Shown here: positions 35,017 through 43,354 of the stretch, one piece after another
Position numbering within the stretch: the stretch's first letter is position 1
How the letters are laid out: every line of letters starts with the position of its first letter
NCBI RefSeq assembly: GCF_036237275.1
Contig: NZ_CP108352.1
Span: 6,634,001-6,698,000 of the forward strand
Direction of reading: 5' to 3'
DNA from: Streptomyces sp. NBC_01353
GTDB lineage: Bacteria > Actinomycetota > Actinomycetes > Streptomycetales > Streptomycetaceae
Length of the DNA: 64,000 nt
Notes under the pieces: generated by a model
Database searches by the model: none
Seen by the model: the letters and a program-made list of their open reading frames with translations, nothing else
What the model was told of the DNA's origin: nothing
Program-made: the position numbers and the translations under genes

Positions 35017-36239
35017 TGGACCGCTACACCGTCATCTCGGCGGACTGCCACGCGGGCGCCGATCTGCTCGACTACAAGCCGTACCTGGAGAAGAGGCACC
35101 ACGACGACTTCGACGCCTGGGCGGCCGGCTACGTCAACCCGTACGAGGACCTGCTCGCCGACACCGCCGACCGCAACTGGAACTCGGGGCGCCGGTTGCG
35201 CGAACTGGAGACGGACGGGATCGTCGCGGAAGTCGTCTTCCCCAACACCATCCCGCCGTTCTTCCCCTCCGCCTCTCTGATGGCCCCGGCCCCGACCCGC
35301 GAGGAGTTCGAGCAGCGCTGGGCCGGGCTGCGCGCGCACAACCGCTGGCTGGCCGAGTTCTGCGCGGACGCGCCCGGCCGCCGGGCGGGCGTGGCGCAGA
35401 TCCTCCTCAACGACGTGGACGAGGCGGTACGGGAGATCCGCCGCACCAAGGAGGCGGGCCTCACTGGCGGCATCCTCCTGCCCGGCGCCCCGCCCGGCAG
35501 CGGGATCCCCGAGCTGTACTCGCAGACGTACGACCCGATCTGGGCGGTCTGCGCGGAGCTGGACGTCCCCGTCAACCACCACGGCGGCTCCGCCTCGCCG
35601 CCGCTCGGCGACGAACCGGCCGCGCGTGCGGTGTTCATGGTGGAGACGACCTGGTTCTCGCACCGGGCGCTGTGGCACCTCGTCTTCGGCGGCGCCTTCC
35701 GCCGCCACCCCGAGCTGAAGCTCGTCCTGACCGAACAGGGCTCGGGCTGGATCCCCGGGGTCATGGACATGCTGGACTACTACCACGCGCGCCTGGTGGC
35801 GGCGGCCTCACGGGCCGCCACCGCCGAGTCCAAGTTCGGAGCAGGGCTGGCGGAGTCCATGGGCAAGGGCCCCAGCGAGGTCTGGCGGGACAACTGCTTC
35901 GTCGGCGCGAGTTTCATGCGCCCGCACGAGGTGCCGCTGCGCGACCGGATCGGCCTCGACAAGATCATGTGGGGCAGCGACTACCCGCACGACGAGGGCA
36001 CGACCCCGTACTCCCGCGAAGGTCTCCGCATCGCCTACGCGGGGCTGCCGAGGGAAGAGGTCGCGGCGATGGTCGGCGGCAACGCGGCCCGGGTCTACGG
36101 CTTCGACCTGTCGCTCCTGGACGCCCTGGCGGCCGTGCACGGCCCCACCGTCGAGGAGATCGCCGAGCCCCTGAAGGAGGTCCCGGCGGACGCCACGAGC
36201 CCCGCCTTCGCCCCGGGCGGGTCGGTCCGCGTCTGGTGA
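35016..36239 (+). CDS. Amidohydrolase (PF04909 type), second paralogue
   Basis: 407 residues, paralogous to the preceding protein: ISADCHAG at the N-terminus, VNHHGGSASPPLGDEP (His pair) and MWGSDYPHDEGTTPYSREGLR near residue 330. Two related but diverged amidohydrolases in tandem suggest a hetero-oligomer or two sequential steps. Last gene of the TetR-facing operon. No signal peptide; cytoplasmic. Family is certain, reaction is not. Confidence 0.86.
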   Translation: MDRYTVISADCHAGADLLDYKPYLEKRHHDDFDAWAAGYVNPYEDLLADTADRNWNSGRRLRELETDGIVAEVVFPNTIPPFFPSASLMAPAPTREEFEQRWAGLRAHNRWLAEFCADAPGRRAGVAQILLNDVDEAVREIRRTKEAGLTGGILLPGAPPGSGIPELYSQTYDPIWAVCAELDVPVNHHGGSASPPLGDEPAARAVFMVETTWFSHRALWHLVFGGAFRRHPELKLVLTEQGSGWIPGVMDMLDYYHARLVAAASRAATAESKFGAGLAESMGKGPSEVWRDNCFVGASFMRPHEVPLRDRIGLDKIMWGSDYPHDEGTTPYSREGLRIAYAGLPREEVAAMVGGNAARVYGFDLSLLDALAAVHGPTVEEIAEPLKEVPADATSPAFAPGGSVRVW

Positions 36240-36263
36240 CGGACCGGGTGAGAACCTCCCGAG

Positions 36264-36977
36264 GTGACTGAAGCACCCACCCACGACGAAGCCCACGGCG
36301 GCGGTCTCGGTACCCGTCTCAACTGGCTCCGGGCCGCCGTGCTCGGAGCCAACGACGGTGTCGTCTCCACCGCGGGCCTCGTCGTGGGCGTCGCCGGTGC
36401 GACGGAGTCCCAGGCCGCGCTCCTCACCGCGGGCCTGGCCGGTCTGCTCGCCGGTTCGATGTCGATGGCGGCGGGGGAGTACGTCTCGGTCTCCACCCAG
36501 CGCGACTCGGAGAAGGCGGCCCTCGCCGTGGAACGGCGCGAACTGCGCGAGCAGCCCGAGGCCGAACTGGCCGAGCTGACGGACCTCCTGTCCGCCCGTG
36601 GCCTCTCCCCGGGCGTCGCCCGCGCGGCGGCGGAACAGCTCACCGAACGCGACGCCCTGCGCGCCCACGCGCGCGTGGAGCTCGGCATCGACCCCGACCA
36701 GCTCACCAACCCCTGGCACGCGGCTGCCGCCAGCTTCCTCGCCTTCACGATCGGCGCCTTGCTTCCCCTCCTCGCGATCGTGCTCCCACCCGCCTCGATC
36801 CGCCTCTGGATCACGGTCCTGTCCGTCCTCGCCGCCCTCGCCCTCACAGGCTGGTGGAGCGCCCGCCTGGGTGCTGCCCCACCGCCCCGAGCGGTCCTGC
36901 GCAACATGGCCGGCGGCGCACTGGCGATGGCGGTGACGTACGGGGCGGGGTCGCTGCTGGGGGCGGCGGGGGTCTGA
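36264..36977 (+). CDS. VIT family (Ccc1-like) Fe2+/Mn2+ transporter
   Basis: 237 residues. Helix 1 carries the family signature NWLRAAVLGANDGVVSTAGLVVGVAGA, and helix 2 ends MSMAAGEYVSVSTQ. The cytoplasmic, Glu-rich metal-binding region (ERRELREQPEAELAELTDLL) follows, then three C-terminal helices. Bacterial VIT proteins export or sequester Fe2+/Mn2+. GTG 36264 is the likely start with only a weak ribosome site. It starts 24 bp after the amidohydrolase operon and may be read from the same transcript, though it is functionally unrelated. Confidence 0.9.
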   Translation: MTEAPTHDEAHGGGLGTRLNWLRAAVLGANDGVVSTAGLVVGVAGATESQAALLTAGLAGLLAGSMSMAAGEYVSVSTQRDSEKAALAVERRELREQPEAELAELTDLLSARGLSPGVARAAAEQLTERDALRAHARVELGIDPDQLTNPWHAAAASFLAFTIGALLPLLAIVLPPASIRLWITVLSVLAALALTGWWSARLGAAPPPRAVLRNMAGGALAMAVTYGAGSLLGAAGV

Positions 36978-37034
36978 GGTTCGCGGTGACCGCCGTCGCC
37001 GACCGCCCTTGTCGGAAGGTGCCAAAGCTTGCTG

Positions 37035-37056
37035 ACAAGTCGTCTCGCATACTTGT
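37035..37056. promoter_or_regulatory. Dyad ACAAGT-N10-ACTTGT before sterol-desaturase-family gene
   Basis: Perfect 6-base arms (37035-37040, 37051-37056) in the gap between the VIT and desaturase-family genes, overlapping promoter-like TTGCTG and TACTTG sequences. A regulator-binding site is inferred; the regulator is unknown. Confidence 0.45.
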
Positions 37057-37105
37057 TGGTAACAGCGTCTAGCCGCACCCGACCCGCGCCTCTACCGTCA
37101 TCGGC

Positions 37106-37996
37106 ATGCCGAACCTGCCCGATGTCGTGCTCTGGTCCATACCGGCGTTCGTCCTGCTCACCGTCCTGGAGATGGTCAGCTACCGGCTCCATCCCGACGA
37201 GGACGCCGCCGGGTACGCGTCCAAGGACGCCGCCACCAGCATCGGCATGGGGCTCGGGAGCCTCTTCTTCGACCTCATGTGGAAGATCCCGATCGTCGCG
37301 ATCTACACCGCGCTCCACGAGCTCACCCCGCTCCGCGTCCCCGTCCTGTGGTGGACGATCCCGCTGATGCTGCTCGCCCAGGACTTCTTCTACTACTGGT
37401 CGCACCGGGGCCACCACGTCATCCGGATCCTGTGGGCCTGCCACGTCGTGCACCACAGCAGCCGCAAGTTCAATCTCTCCACCGCGCTGCGCCAGCCCTG
37501 GACCGGCGCCACCTCGTGGCCGTTCTACCTGCCGATGATCGCGCTCGGCGTCCACCCGGCCGCCCTCGCCTTCTGCTCCTCGGCCAACCTCGTCTACCAG
37601 TTCTGGATTCACACCGAGCGCATCGACAAGCTGCCCAGGCCCTTCGAATACGTCCTCAACACCCCCTCGCACCACCGCGTCCACCACGCCTCGCAGGGCG
37701 GCTACCTGGACCGGAACTTCGGCGGCATCCTCATCCTCTGGGACCGGCTGTTCGGCTCCTGGGTCGGCGAGACCGAGCGGCCCGTCTTCGGGCTCACCAA
37801 GAACATCGAGACCTACAACCCGCTGCGCGTCGCCACCCACGAGTACGCCGCCATCGCCCGTGACCTACGGGCCGCGACCAGCTGGCGCGAACGCGCCGGA
37901 CGGGTCTTCCGAGGTCCGGGATGGCAGCCGGACGCCACGCCCGGACCCGTCGCCGGCAAGGCCGCGGGCCCCGCCGCGCCGGAGCCCGCCGCGTGA
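37106..37996 (+). CDS. Sterol desaturase / fatty acid hydroxylase family protein
   Basis: 296 residues, integral membrane. The di-iron histidine motifs are complete: HRGHH (about residue 104), HVVHHSS (116) and HRVHHAS (192) with a downstream YLDRNFGG. The family includes sterol C5 desaturases, carotenoid hydroxylases and alkylglycerol mono-oxygenase, which cleaves ether lipids. ATG 37106 has no clear ribosome site. It overlaps the lysoplasmalogenase gene by four bases (GTGA), so both are expressed together and may work on ether lipids; that is inference. Confidence 0.9.
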   Translation: MPNLPDVVLWSIPAFVLLTVLEMVSYRLHPDEDAAGYASKDAATSIGMGLGSLFFDLMWKIPIVAIYTALHELTPLRVPVLWWTIPLMLLAQDFFYYWSHRGHHVIRILWACHVVHHSSRKFNLSTALRQPWTGATSWPFYLPMIALGVHPAALAFCSSANLVYQFWIHTERIDKLPRPFEYVLNTPSHHRVHHASQGGYLDRNFGGILILWDRLFGSWVGETERPVFGLTKNIETYNPLRVATHEYAAIARDLRAATSWRERAGRVFRGPGWQPDATPGPVAGKAAGPAAPEPAA

Positions 37997-38664
37997 GCGC
38001 CCGTACCGCCGGCGCCACAGCCGCGCCGCCCCGGCCCACCGTCGCGAGCGCGCTCCTCCTCGCCCTCGCGCTGGCCGTCGCCGTCGACCTGGTCTCCCTC
38101 CTCGTCGGAGCCGAGCTCGGGCACCGGATCGCCAAGCCGCTGCTGATGCCGCTGCTCGCCGCGTACGCCGCCACCCGGGGCGCCCCGAAGCTCCTGCTCG
38201 CCGCGCTGCTCCTCGGCTGGGGCGGAGACCTCTTCCTCCTCTCCGACGCCGACTGGGCCTTCCTCGCCGGCATGGGCTCCTTCGCCGCCGGGCACGTCTG
38301 CTACCTCGTGCTCTTCGGACGACGGCATACGTCCGTCCCCCTCGGGATCGCGTACACCGTCGCCCTCGTCGGCACCGTCGTGCTCCTGTGGCCCGACCTC
38401 CCCGCCGAGCTGCGGATCCCCGTCGCCGGCTACTCGCTCCTGCTCACCGCCATGGCCTACAGGTCAAGCGCCCTGGGGCTCACCGCGGGCGCCGGCGGCG
38501 CGCTGTTCCTGCTGTCCGACACGCTCATCGCGACCGGCGTCGCCGCATGGCCCCAGCTGCCCGCCCCCGACTTCTGGGTCATGGCCACCTACATCGCCGC
38601 CCAGTGCCTGCTGACCGCGGGAGCGCTGAAGGCGGAGTACGGTGAACGTCGTACTACCGACTGA
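37993..38664 (+). CDS. YhhN/TMEM86 family lysoplasmalogenase
   Basis: 223 residues with seven to eight hydrophobic helices. Family-typical Asp-rich motifs are GWGGDLFLLSD (about residue 78) and GALFLLSDTLIA (about 175); paired Asp residues form the active site in this group. YhhN proteins hydrolyse the vinyl-ether bond of lysoplasmalogens. GTG 37993 overlaps the upstream stop. Plasmalogens are rare in aerobic actinomycetes, so the real substrate may be another ether lipid. Confidence 0.88.
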   Translation: MSARTAGATAAPPRPTVASALLLALALAVAVDLVSLLVGAELGHRIAKPLLMPLLAAYAATRGAPKLLLAALLLGWGGDLFLLSDADWAFLAGMGSFAAGHVCYLVLFGRRHTSVPLGIAYTVALVGTVVLLWPDLPAELRIPVAGYSLLLTAMAYRSSALGLTAGAGGALFLLSDTLIATGVAAWPQLPAPDFWVMATYIAAQCLLTAGALKAEYGERRTTD

Positions 38665-38682
38665 CAGCAAGGACCGTCCGCC

Positions 38683-39726
38683 ATGCGCGCCACCACCATC
38701 CATGCCCCGTTCGAGATGCGCGTGGAGGACGTGCCCGACCCGGTGATCCAGGACACGACGGACGTCGTCGTCCGGGTCCTGCGCGCCTGCATCTGCGGCA
38801 GCGACCTCTGGGCCTACCGCGGCGAGTCCGCCCGGCAGCCCGGCCAGCGCATCGGCCACGAGTTCCTGGGCATCGTCGAGGCGGCGGGCCCGGACGTCTC
38901 CGGCTTCTCGGCCGGAGACCTCGTCGTCGCCCCCTTCGTCTGGTCCGACGGCACCTGCGAGTACTGCGCCGAGGGACTGCAGACCTCCTGCCCGCGCGGC
39001 GGCTTCTGGGGCTCCGTCGGCTCCGACGGCGGCCAGGGCGAGGCCGTCCGCGTCCCCTTCGCCGACGGCACCCTCGTCAAGCTGCCCGCCGAGGCCGCCT
39101 CCGACGACCACCTGCTGACCGCGCTCCTCGCGCTCTCCGACGTCATGGGCACCGGCCACCACGCCGCCCTGGGCGCCGGTGTCCGCAAGGGATCGACCGT
39201 CGCCGTCGTCGGTGACGGCGCCGTCGGTCTGTGCGGAGTCCTCGCCGCCAAGCGCCTCGGAGCCGAGCGGATCATCGCCCTCGGCCGCCACACCGTCCGT
39301 ACCGACATCGCCCGGACCTTCGGCGCCACCGATGTCGTCGCCGAGCGCGGCGAGGCCGCCGAGGCCGCCGTCCGCGAACTCACCGGCGGCCAGGGCGCCC
39401 ACGCCGTCATCGAGGCGGTCGGCACCGAGCAGTCGATGCGCACCGCCGTCGCGATCGCCCGCGACGGCGGCTCCATCGGCTACGTCGGCGTCCCGCACGG
39501 CAGCGGCACGGGGCTCGACCTCTCCGTCATGTTCGACCGGAACATCGCACTGCGCGGCGGCGTGGCGCCGGTCCGCGCGTACATCCCCGAACTGCTCCCG
39601 GACGTCCTCGACGGCACCATCGACCCGGCCCCGGTCTTCGACCTGACGGTCGACCTCGACGGCGTCCCGGGCGGCTACAAGGCGATGGACGAGCGCACCG
39701 CGCTGAAGGTCCTCGTCAAGCCGTAG
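38683..39726 (+). CDS. Zinc-dependent medium-chain alcohol dehydrogenase
   Basis: 347 residues. Catalytic zinc ligands: Cys in CICGSDLW (about residue 38), GHEFLGIVE (His/Glu, about 60). A structural-zinc lobe is partly present (CEYCAEGLQTSC). The Rossmann motif is VAVVGDGAVGLCGVLAAK (about residue 170). ATG 38683 follows AAGGA by 9 bases and the gene starts 19 bp after the lysoplasmalogenase stop, so co-transcription is likely. It oxidises an alcohol with NAD(P)+; substrate unknown. Confidence 0.92.
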   Translation: MRATTIHAPFEMRVEDVPDPVIQDTTDVVVRVLRACICGSDLWAYRGESARQPGQRIGHEFLGIVEAAGPDVSGFSAGDLVVAPFVWSDGTCEYCAEGLQTSCPRGGFWGSVGSDGGQGEAVRVPFADGTLVKLPAEAASDDHLLTALLALSDVMGTGHHAALGAGVRKGSTVAVVGDGAVGLCGVLAAKRLGAERIIALGRHTVRTDIARTFGATDVVAERGEAAEAAVRELTGGQGAHAVIEAVGTEQSMRTAVAIARDGGSIGYVGVPHGSGTGLDLSVMFDRNIALRGGVAPVRAYIPELLPDVLDGTIDPAPVFDLTVDLDGVPGGYKAMDERTALKVLVKP

Positions 39727-39748
39727 CCAAAGCCGTGGGCGTCGTGGC

Positions 39749-41050
39749 TCAGGCGCCGAGCCACGCGGGATCGTCCTCACCCTGAAGGCCCGGCAGACGC
39801 GACCAGCCCGCCGGGCCGCCCTCGTACGAGACGGGCGACAGCGCGTGCCGCAGCCGGCCCAGCGGGCCGTCCGTCTCCGCGAGGTACAGCTCCGGCTCGT
39901 ACCGGGGGAGGGTGTGCGTCAGCCAGTGCCCCGTCTGCGCCAGCGCCAGGCGTACGAGACGGGTGCCGCCGTCCCTGTCCTGCTCGGTCAGGGACCGCAG
40001 CACGGCCGCCGCGAGCAGATACCCGGAGCCGTGGTCCAGGGCCTGCGCCGGCAGCACGCCCGGCTCCTCCTCCGAACCCTCGGTCACCGCGATGCCGGTC
40101 GCCGCCTGCACCAGGCTGTCGAAGCCACGTCGCTCGCCCCACGGGCCGTAGTCGCCCCACGCGGAGAGCCGCGCGACCACCAGACCGGGCCGGCGGAGCT
40201 CGAAGCGGTCCAGCGCCCCGGGGCGGTAGCCGGTGACCAGGACGTCGGCGGAGTCCAGGAGCTCGTCGAAGGTACGCCGGTCCGCAGGCCGGTCCAGGTC
40301 GAGCGCGGCCGTCCGCTTGCCGATGTTCGTATCCGCGTGCTGGTCGGGCAGCTCGGGGTTCCGCGGCGGGTCGATCCGCAGCACGTCCGCGCCGAGCAGC
40401 GCGAGCGTCCGGGTCGCCACCGGTCCCGCGATGACCCGGGTGAGGTCGAGCACCCGGAGGGGACCCGAACGCCGCCGCGGGGGCGCCTCGTCCAGCCGCT
40501 CCCGCGTCAACAGGGGCCGCGCCGCGACCTCCCGGCCCTGCTCGGACTCCGCCCACCGCGCCGGTGTGCGTACGGCGACGGCAAGGCCGCCGTCCGCGTA
40601 CACGGCCGCCTCCAACTCCTCGGCGCCGCGCTGCCCGATCGCCGACGTGACGGCCTCCGGCGACTCCTCCCGTACCTCCAGGGCGCGTACCAGCGCCGCC
40701 CGGTGGTGCGGATAGTTGGCGTGCGTACGGATCCAGCCGTCGGCGGCGCGGAAGAAGCCGGACAGCGGTGCGAAGTTCACCGGCGCCCGTCCGTCCACAC
40801 GGAGATGACGCTCACTCACGAAGGCCGTGGCGACGGCCCCGTCGTCGACCCGGACCGCGCCGGGCGCCCCACACCGCTCCACCGCGGCCAGACCCGCGAC
40901 CGCGACGGTCGCCCGGGCCAGGTCCATCACCGGCAGCCGCGCCGGCAACCCTCCTGACGGGCCGACGAACGACACCCGGTCGACCAGGGCGGGATCGCCG
41001 CCCAGGGCCGACCACAACAACTCCGTACCCGTACGCGCTGTGTTGTCCAT
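39749..41050 (-). CDS. CaiB/BaiF family CoA-transferase with unusual domain order
   Basis: 433 residues. The hallmark start of family III CoA-transferases, VLDLTRVIAGPVATRTLALLGADVLRID, lies at about residue 197 instead of the N-terminus and is followed by NIGKRTAALDL. About 190 residues that precede it resemble the C-terminal half of the usual protein, so the order looks permuted. Such 430-residue variants exist in actinobacteria. It would transfer CoA between carboxylic acids. ATG 41050 is used. It is convergent with the alcohol dehydrogenase gene (22 bp). Confidence 0.82.
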   Translation of the reverse strand: MDNTARTGTELLWSALGGDPALVDRVSFVGPSGGLPARLPVMDLARATVAVAGLAAVERCGAPGAVRVDDGAVATAFVSERHLRVDGRAPVNFAPLSGFFRAADGWIRTHANYPHHRAALVRALEVREESPEAVTSAIGQRGAEELEAAVYADGGLAVAVRTPARWAESEQGREVAARPLLTRERLDEAPPRRRSGPLRVLDLTRVIAGPVATRTLALLGADVLRIDPPRNPELPDQHADTNIGKRTAALDLDRPADRRTFDELLDSADVLVTGYRPGALDRFELRRPGLVVARLSAWGDYGPWGERRGFDSLVQAATGIAVTEGSEEEPGVLPAQALDHGSGYLLAAAVLRSLTEQDRDGGTRLVRLALAQTGHWLTHTLPRYEPELYLAETDGPLGRLRHALSPVSYEGGPAGWSRLPGLQGEDDPAWLGA

Positions 41051-41080
41051 GCCCGCATGATGGCACTCAGTGCCACGCAA

Positions 41081-41117
41081 AGGGGCCCCTGGTGTGGCGA
41101 ACCACACCGGGGCCCCT
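41081..41117 (-). terminator. Terminator of subtilase gene
   Basis: Hairpin AGGGGCCCC-T-GGTGTGG / CCACACC-GGGGCCCCT with a CGAA loop and a single bulged T. Confidence 0.85.
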
Positions 41118-41144
41118 CCTTACGCATGCCTACCGGCGATGTGC

Positions 41145-42683
41145 CTACCGGCGGACCGCGTCGAGCGCGTCCACAAGGCCGGCTCCGTAGAAGCCGTTCT
41201 TGTTCTTGCCGCCCTCGCACACGGCGTCGACGACGCCGTCACCCTCGATGTCGTACGGGTTCGTGCAGGCGCGGTCGTCGGCCTGCGCGTACAGCATGGC
41301 CTTCAGCGCGGCCGGGCTCGCCTTCGGGTGCGTCGACTTCAGCAGCGCGAGCACACCGGCGGCGTGCGGCGAGGCCATCGACGTACCGGCCTTGTAGTTG
41401 AAGCCGCCGTTGACCGTGGTCGACAGGATCCGGCCGTTGACCGCCGGGGCGTCCGGGGTCTGGTACTCGGTGCGGTCGCCGCCGGGCGCCGCGATGTCGA
41501 CGATGCCGAGACCGTAGTTGGAGTACGAGGCCTTCAGGTCCTTGGCGCCGGTCGCGGAGACCGTGACCACACCCGGGAGCATCGACGGGTAGTCGAGGCA
41601 CTCCTGCGGGTCGATGACCCGGGTCACCGGCGTGGTGTCGTTGGGGCTGGAGGTGTCCGTGATCTCGTCCGAGGCCAGGTCCATCTTGGAGTTGCCGGCC
41701 GCGGCCACATTGACCGTGCCCTTGCGCTCCGCGTAACGGGTGGCGCGCGTGACGGCCTCGATCAGCGCCTTCTGGTCGGCGTCGTTCTTGCACGCGAACA
41801 GCCACGGGTCGGTGTAGTAGCTGTTGTTGGTGACGTCCACACCGTGCTCGGCCGCCCACACGAAGCCGCAGACGACGGCCTCGGTGTAGAAGAAGCCGTC
41901 GGGGGTGGACACCTTGATGCCCGAGACCTTCACGCCCGGCGCGACACCGGTGATGCCGGTGCCGTTCTTGGCGGCGGCGATGGTGCCGGCGACGTGCGTG
42001 CCGTGGTCGCTCTCGCCCGGGTTCGGACGCCACGAGCCGGGGGTGATGTCCGGCTTGCCGGTCACGCAGTTGGCGGAGGCCTTGGCGTCGAAGTTCGGCG
42101 CCAGGTCCGGGTGGGTGTCGTCGACACCCGTGTCGATGACGCCGACCGTCACGTTCCTGCTGCCGAGCGTCCTCTGGTGGGCCTTGTCCGCCTTGATGGC
42201 GGGCAGGTCCCACTGCAGCGGCTCGAGCGCGTCCTGATCGTCCGTGGCACGGGCCGCGGCGGACGTGGCCTCGGACGCGGTGAGCGCCTGGCCGCCCTCG
42301 CCGACGGAGGTGTCGGTCTGGACGGAGAGGGGGGCGGTGCGCGTCGAACCGGCCGACACCACACCGCGGGCCGTGCGGATCGTCTTCGCGAACTCGGGGT
42401 TCTGCGAGTGGACGACTATGACGCCGATCTGGTCATAGGAGATGACCACCGTGCCACCGGCCGCGGCTATCGCCTTCTTCACCGACTCGGCCGTCCAGCG
42501 GCCACCGTCGATGTTCACGACGTACGACAGCTTGGGGCCGTCCGTCGAGACGGCGGTCGTCGCCGGGGCGTCACTCACCACCGCGGCGGATGCGCCGGTC
42601 GGAAGGAAGCCGAGCGAGGCCGTGAGCGCGAGACCGGCAGGCAGAGCGAGTACTCGGCCGCGTCTCGATCCCAGATGAGCCAT
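41145..42683 (-). CDS. Secreted S8 family subtilisin-like serine protease
   Basis: 512 residues. A signal peptide (GRVLALPAGLALTASLGFLPTGASA) is followed by an inhibitor-I9-like propeptide (YVVNIDGGRWTAESVKKAI). The catalytic triad is complete: Asp in VIDTGVDDTHPDL (about residue 180), His in DHGTHVAGT (about 225) and Ser in GTSMASPHAAG (about 438). Several Cys may form disulfides. It degrades extracellular protein. It is monocistronic, ended by the hairpin at 41081-41117. No regulatory motif was recognised upstream. Confidence 0.95.
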   Translation of the reverse strand: MAHLGSRRGRVLALPAGLALTASLGFLPTGASAAVVSDAPATTAVSTDGPKLSYVVNIDGGRWTAESVKKAIAAAGGTVVISYDQIGVIVVHSQNPEFAKTIRTARGVVSAGSTRTAPLSVQTDTSVGEGGQALTASEATSAAARATDDQDALEPLQWDLPAIKADKAHQRTLGSRNVTVGVIDTGVDDTHPDLAPNFDAKASANCVTGKPDITPGSWRPNPGESDHGTHVAGTIAAAKNGTGITGVAPGVKVSGIKVSTPDGFFYTEAVVCGFVWAAEHGVDVTNNSYYTDPWLFACKNDADQKALIEAVTRATRYAERKGTVNVAAAGNSKMDLASDEITDTSSPNDTTPVTRVIDPQECLDYPSMLPGVVTVSATGAKDLKASYSNYGLGIVDIAAPGGDRTEYQTPDAPAVNGRILSTTVNGGFNYKAGTSMASPHAAGVLALLKSTHPKASPAALKAMLYAQADDRACTNPYDIEGDGVVDAVCEGGKNKNGFYGAGLVDALDAVRR

Positions 42684-42967
42684 GGGTTCTCCACATCATC
42701 CGTATGTACTGCCCGCGCGCGGATTGCGGACGGGCAGGTGCATGACGAGTGAAGTTATCGCTGATCTTCCCGGCCCATCAATGAGTTGAGACGACTTGAT
42801 GCAGATCCGGAGGAAGATCCAGGAAGAAAGAAGTTTCGCGGTGAACCGTATCGCCCCGCTCTCCGTGCCGTTGTGCAGGGGAGGTGCTCTGTCGGGAGCA
42901 CCGTTCCCCCACCCCCAGTGAGGCCCCTTTGTCCATGCCCACCGCACCCATGTCGCGAGGAGAATCC

Positions 42968-43354
42968 GTGGCTACCGAAGCACCGCCGCCGCCGCCCCAA
43001 GGCGGCGCGGACGCCCACACAGGCCCCGCCCAGCCCACGACAGAGGCCTTCCTCGAGGTGCAGGAGGGTGCGGAATTCGGCGAACTGCGCCGCACCTACC
43101 GCTCCTTCGCGTTCCCCCTGACGGTCGCCTTCATCGCCTGGTACCTGCTGTACGTGCTGCTCTCCAACTACGCGGGCGGCTTCATGGGGACCAAGCTCTT
43201 CGGCAACATCAACGTGGCGCTCGTCCTCGGCCTCGGCCAGTTCGCCACCACGTTCCTCATCGCCTGGCTGTACTCGCGGCACGCGGCGAACCGCCTCGAC
43301 CCGAAGGCCGAGGCCATCAAGTCCCGTATGGAGCAGTCGGAGGCCGACGCGTGA
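42968..43354 (+). CDS. DUF485 membrane protein partnered with acetate symporter
   Basis: 128 residues: a Pro-rich cytoplasmic N-terminus, then the DUF485 core RRTYRSFAFPLTVAFIAWYLLYVLLSNYAGGFM and a second helix (GNINVALVLGLGQFATTFLIAWLYSRHA). DUF485 proteins always accompany ActP-type symporters, presumably as an accessory subunit. GTG 42968 is fixed by GAGGAGAATCC. Its stop overlaps the actP start by four bases. Confidence 0.9.
   Translation: MATEAPPPPPQGGADAHTGPAQPTTEAFLEVQEGAEFGELRRTYRSFAFPLTVAFIAWYLLYVLLSNYAGGFMGTKLFGNINVALVLGLGQFATTFLIAWLYSRHAANRLDPKAEAIKSRMEQSEADA

Noticed and set aside
31308-36239. Mycofactocin-type SDR system
   Set aside because: The SDR lacks the insert typical of mycofactocin-dependent dehydrogenases and no mft genes are present in the window.
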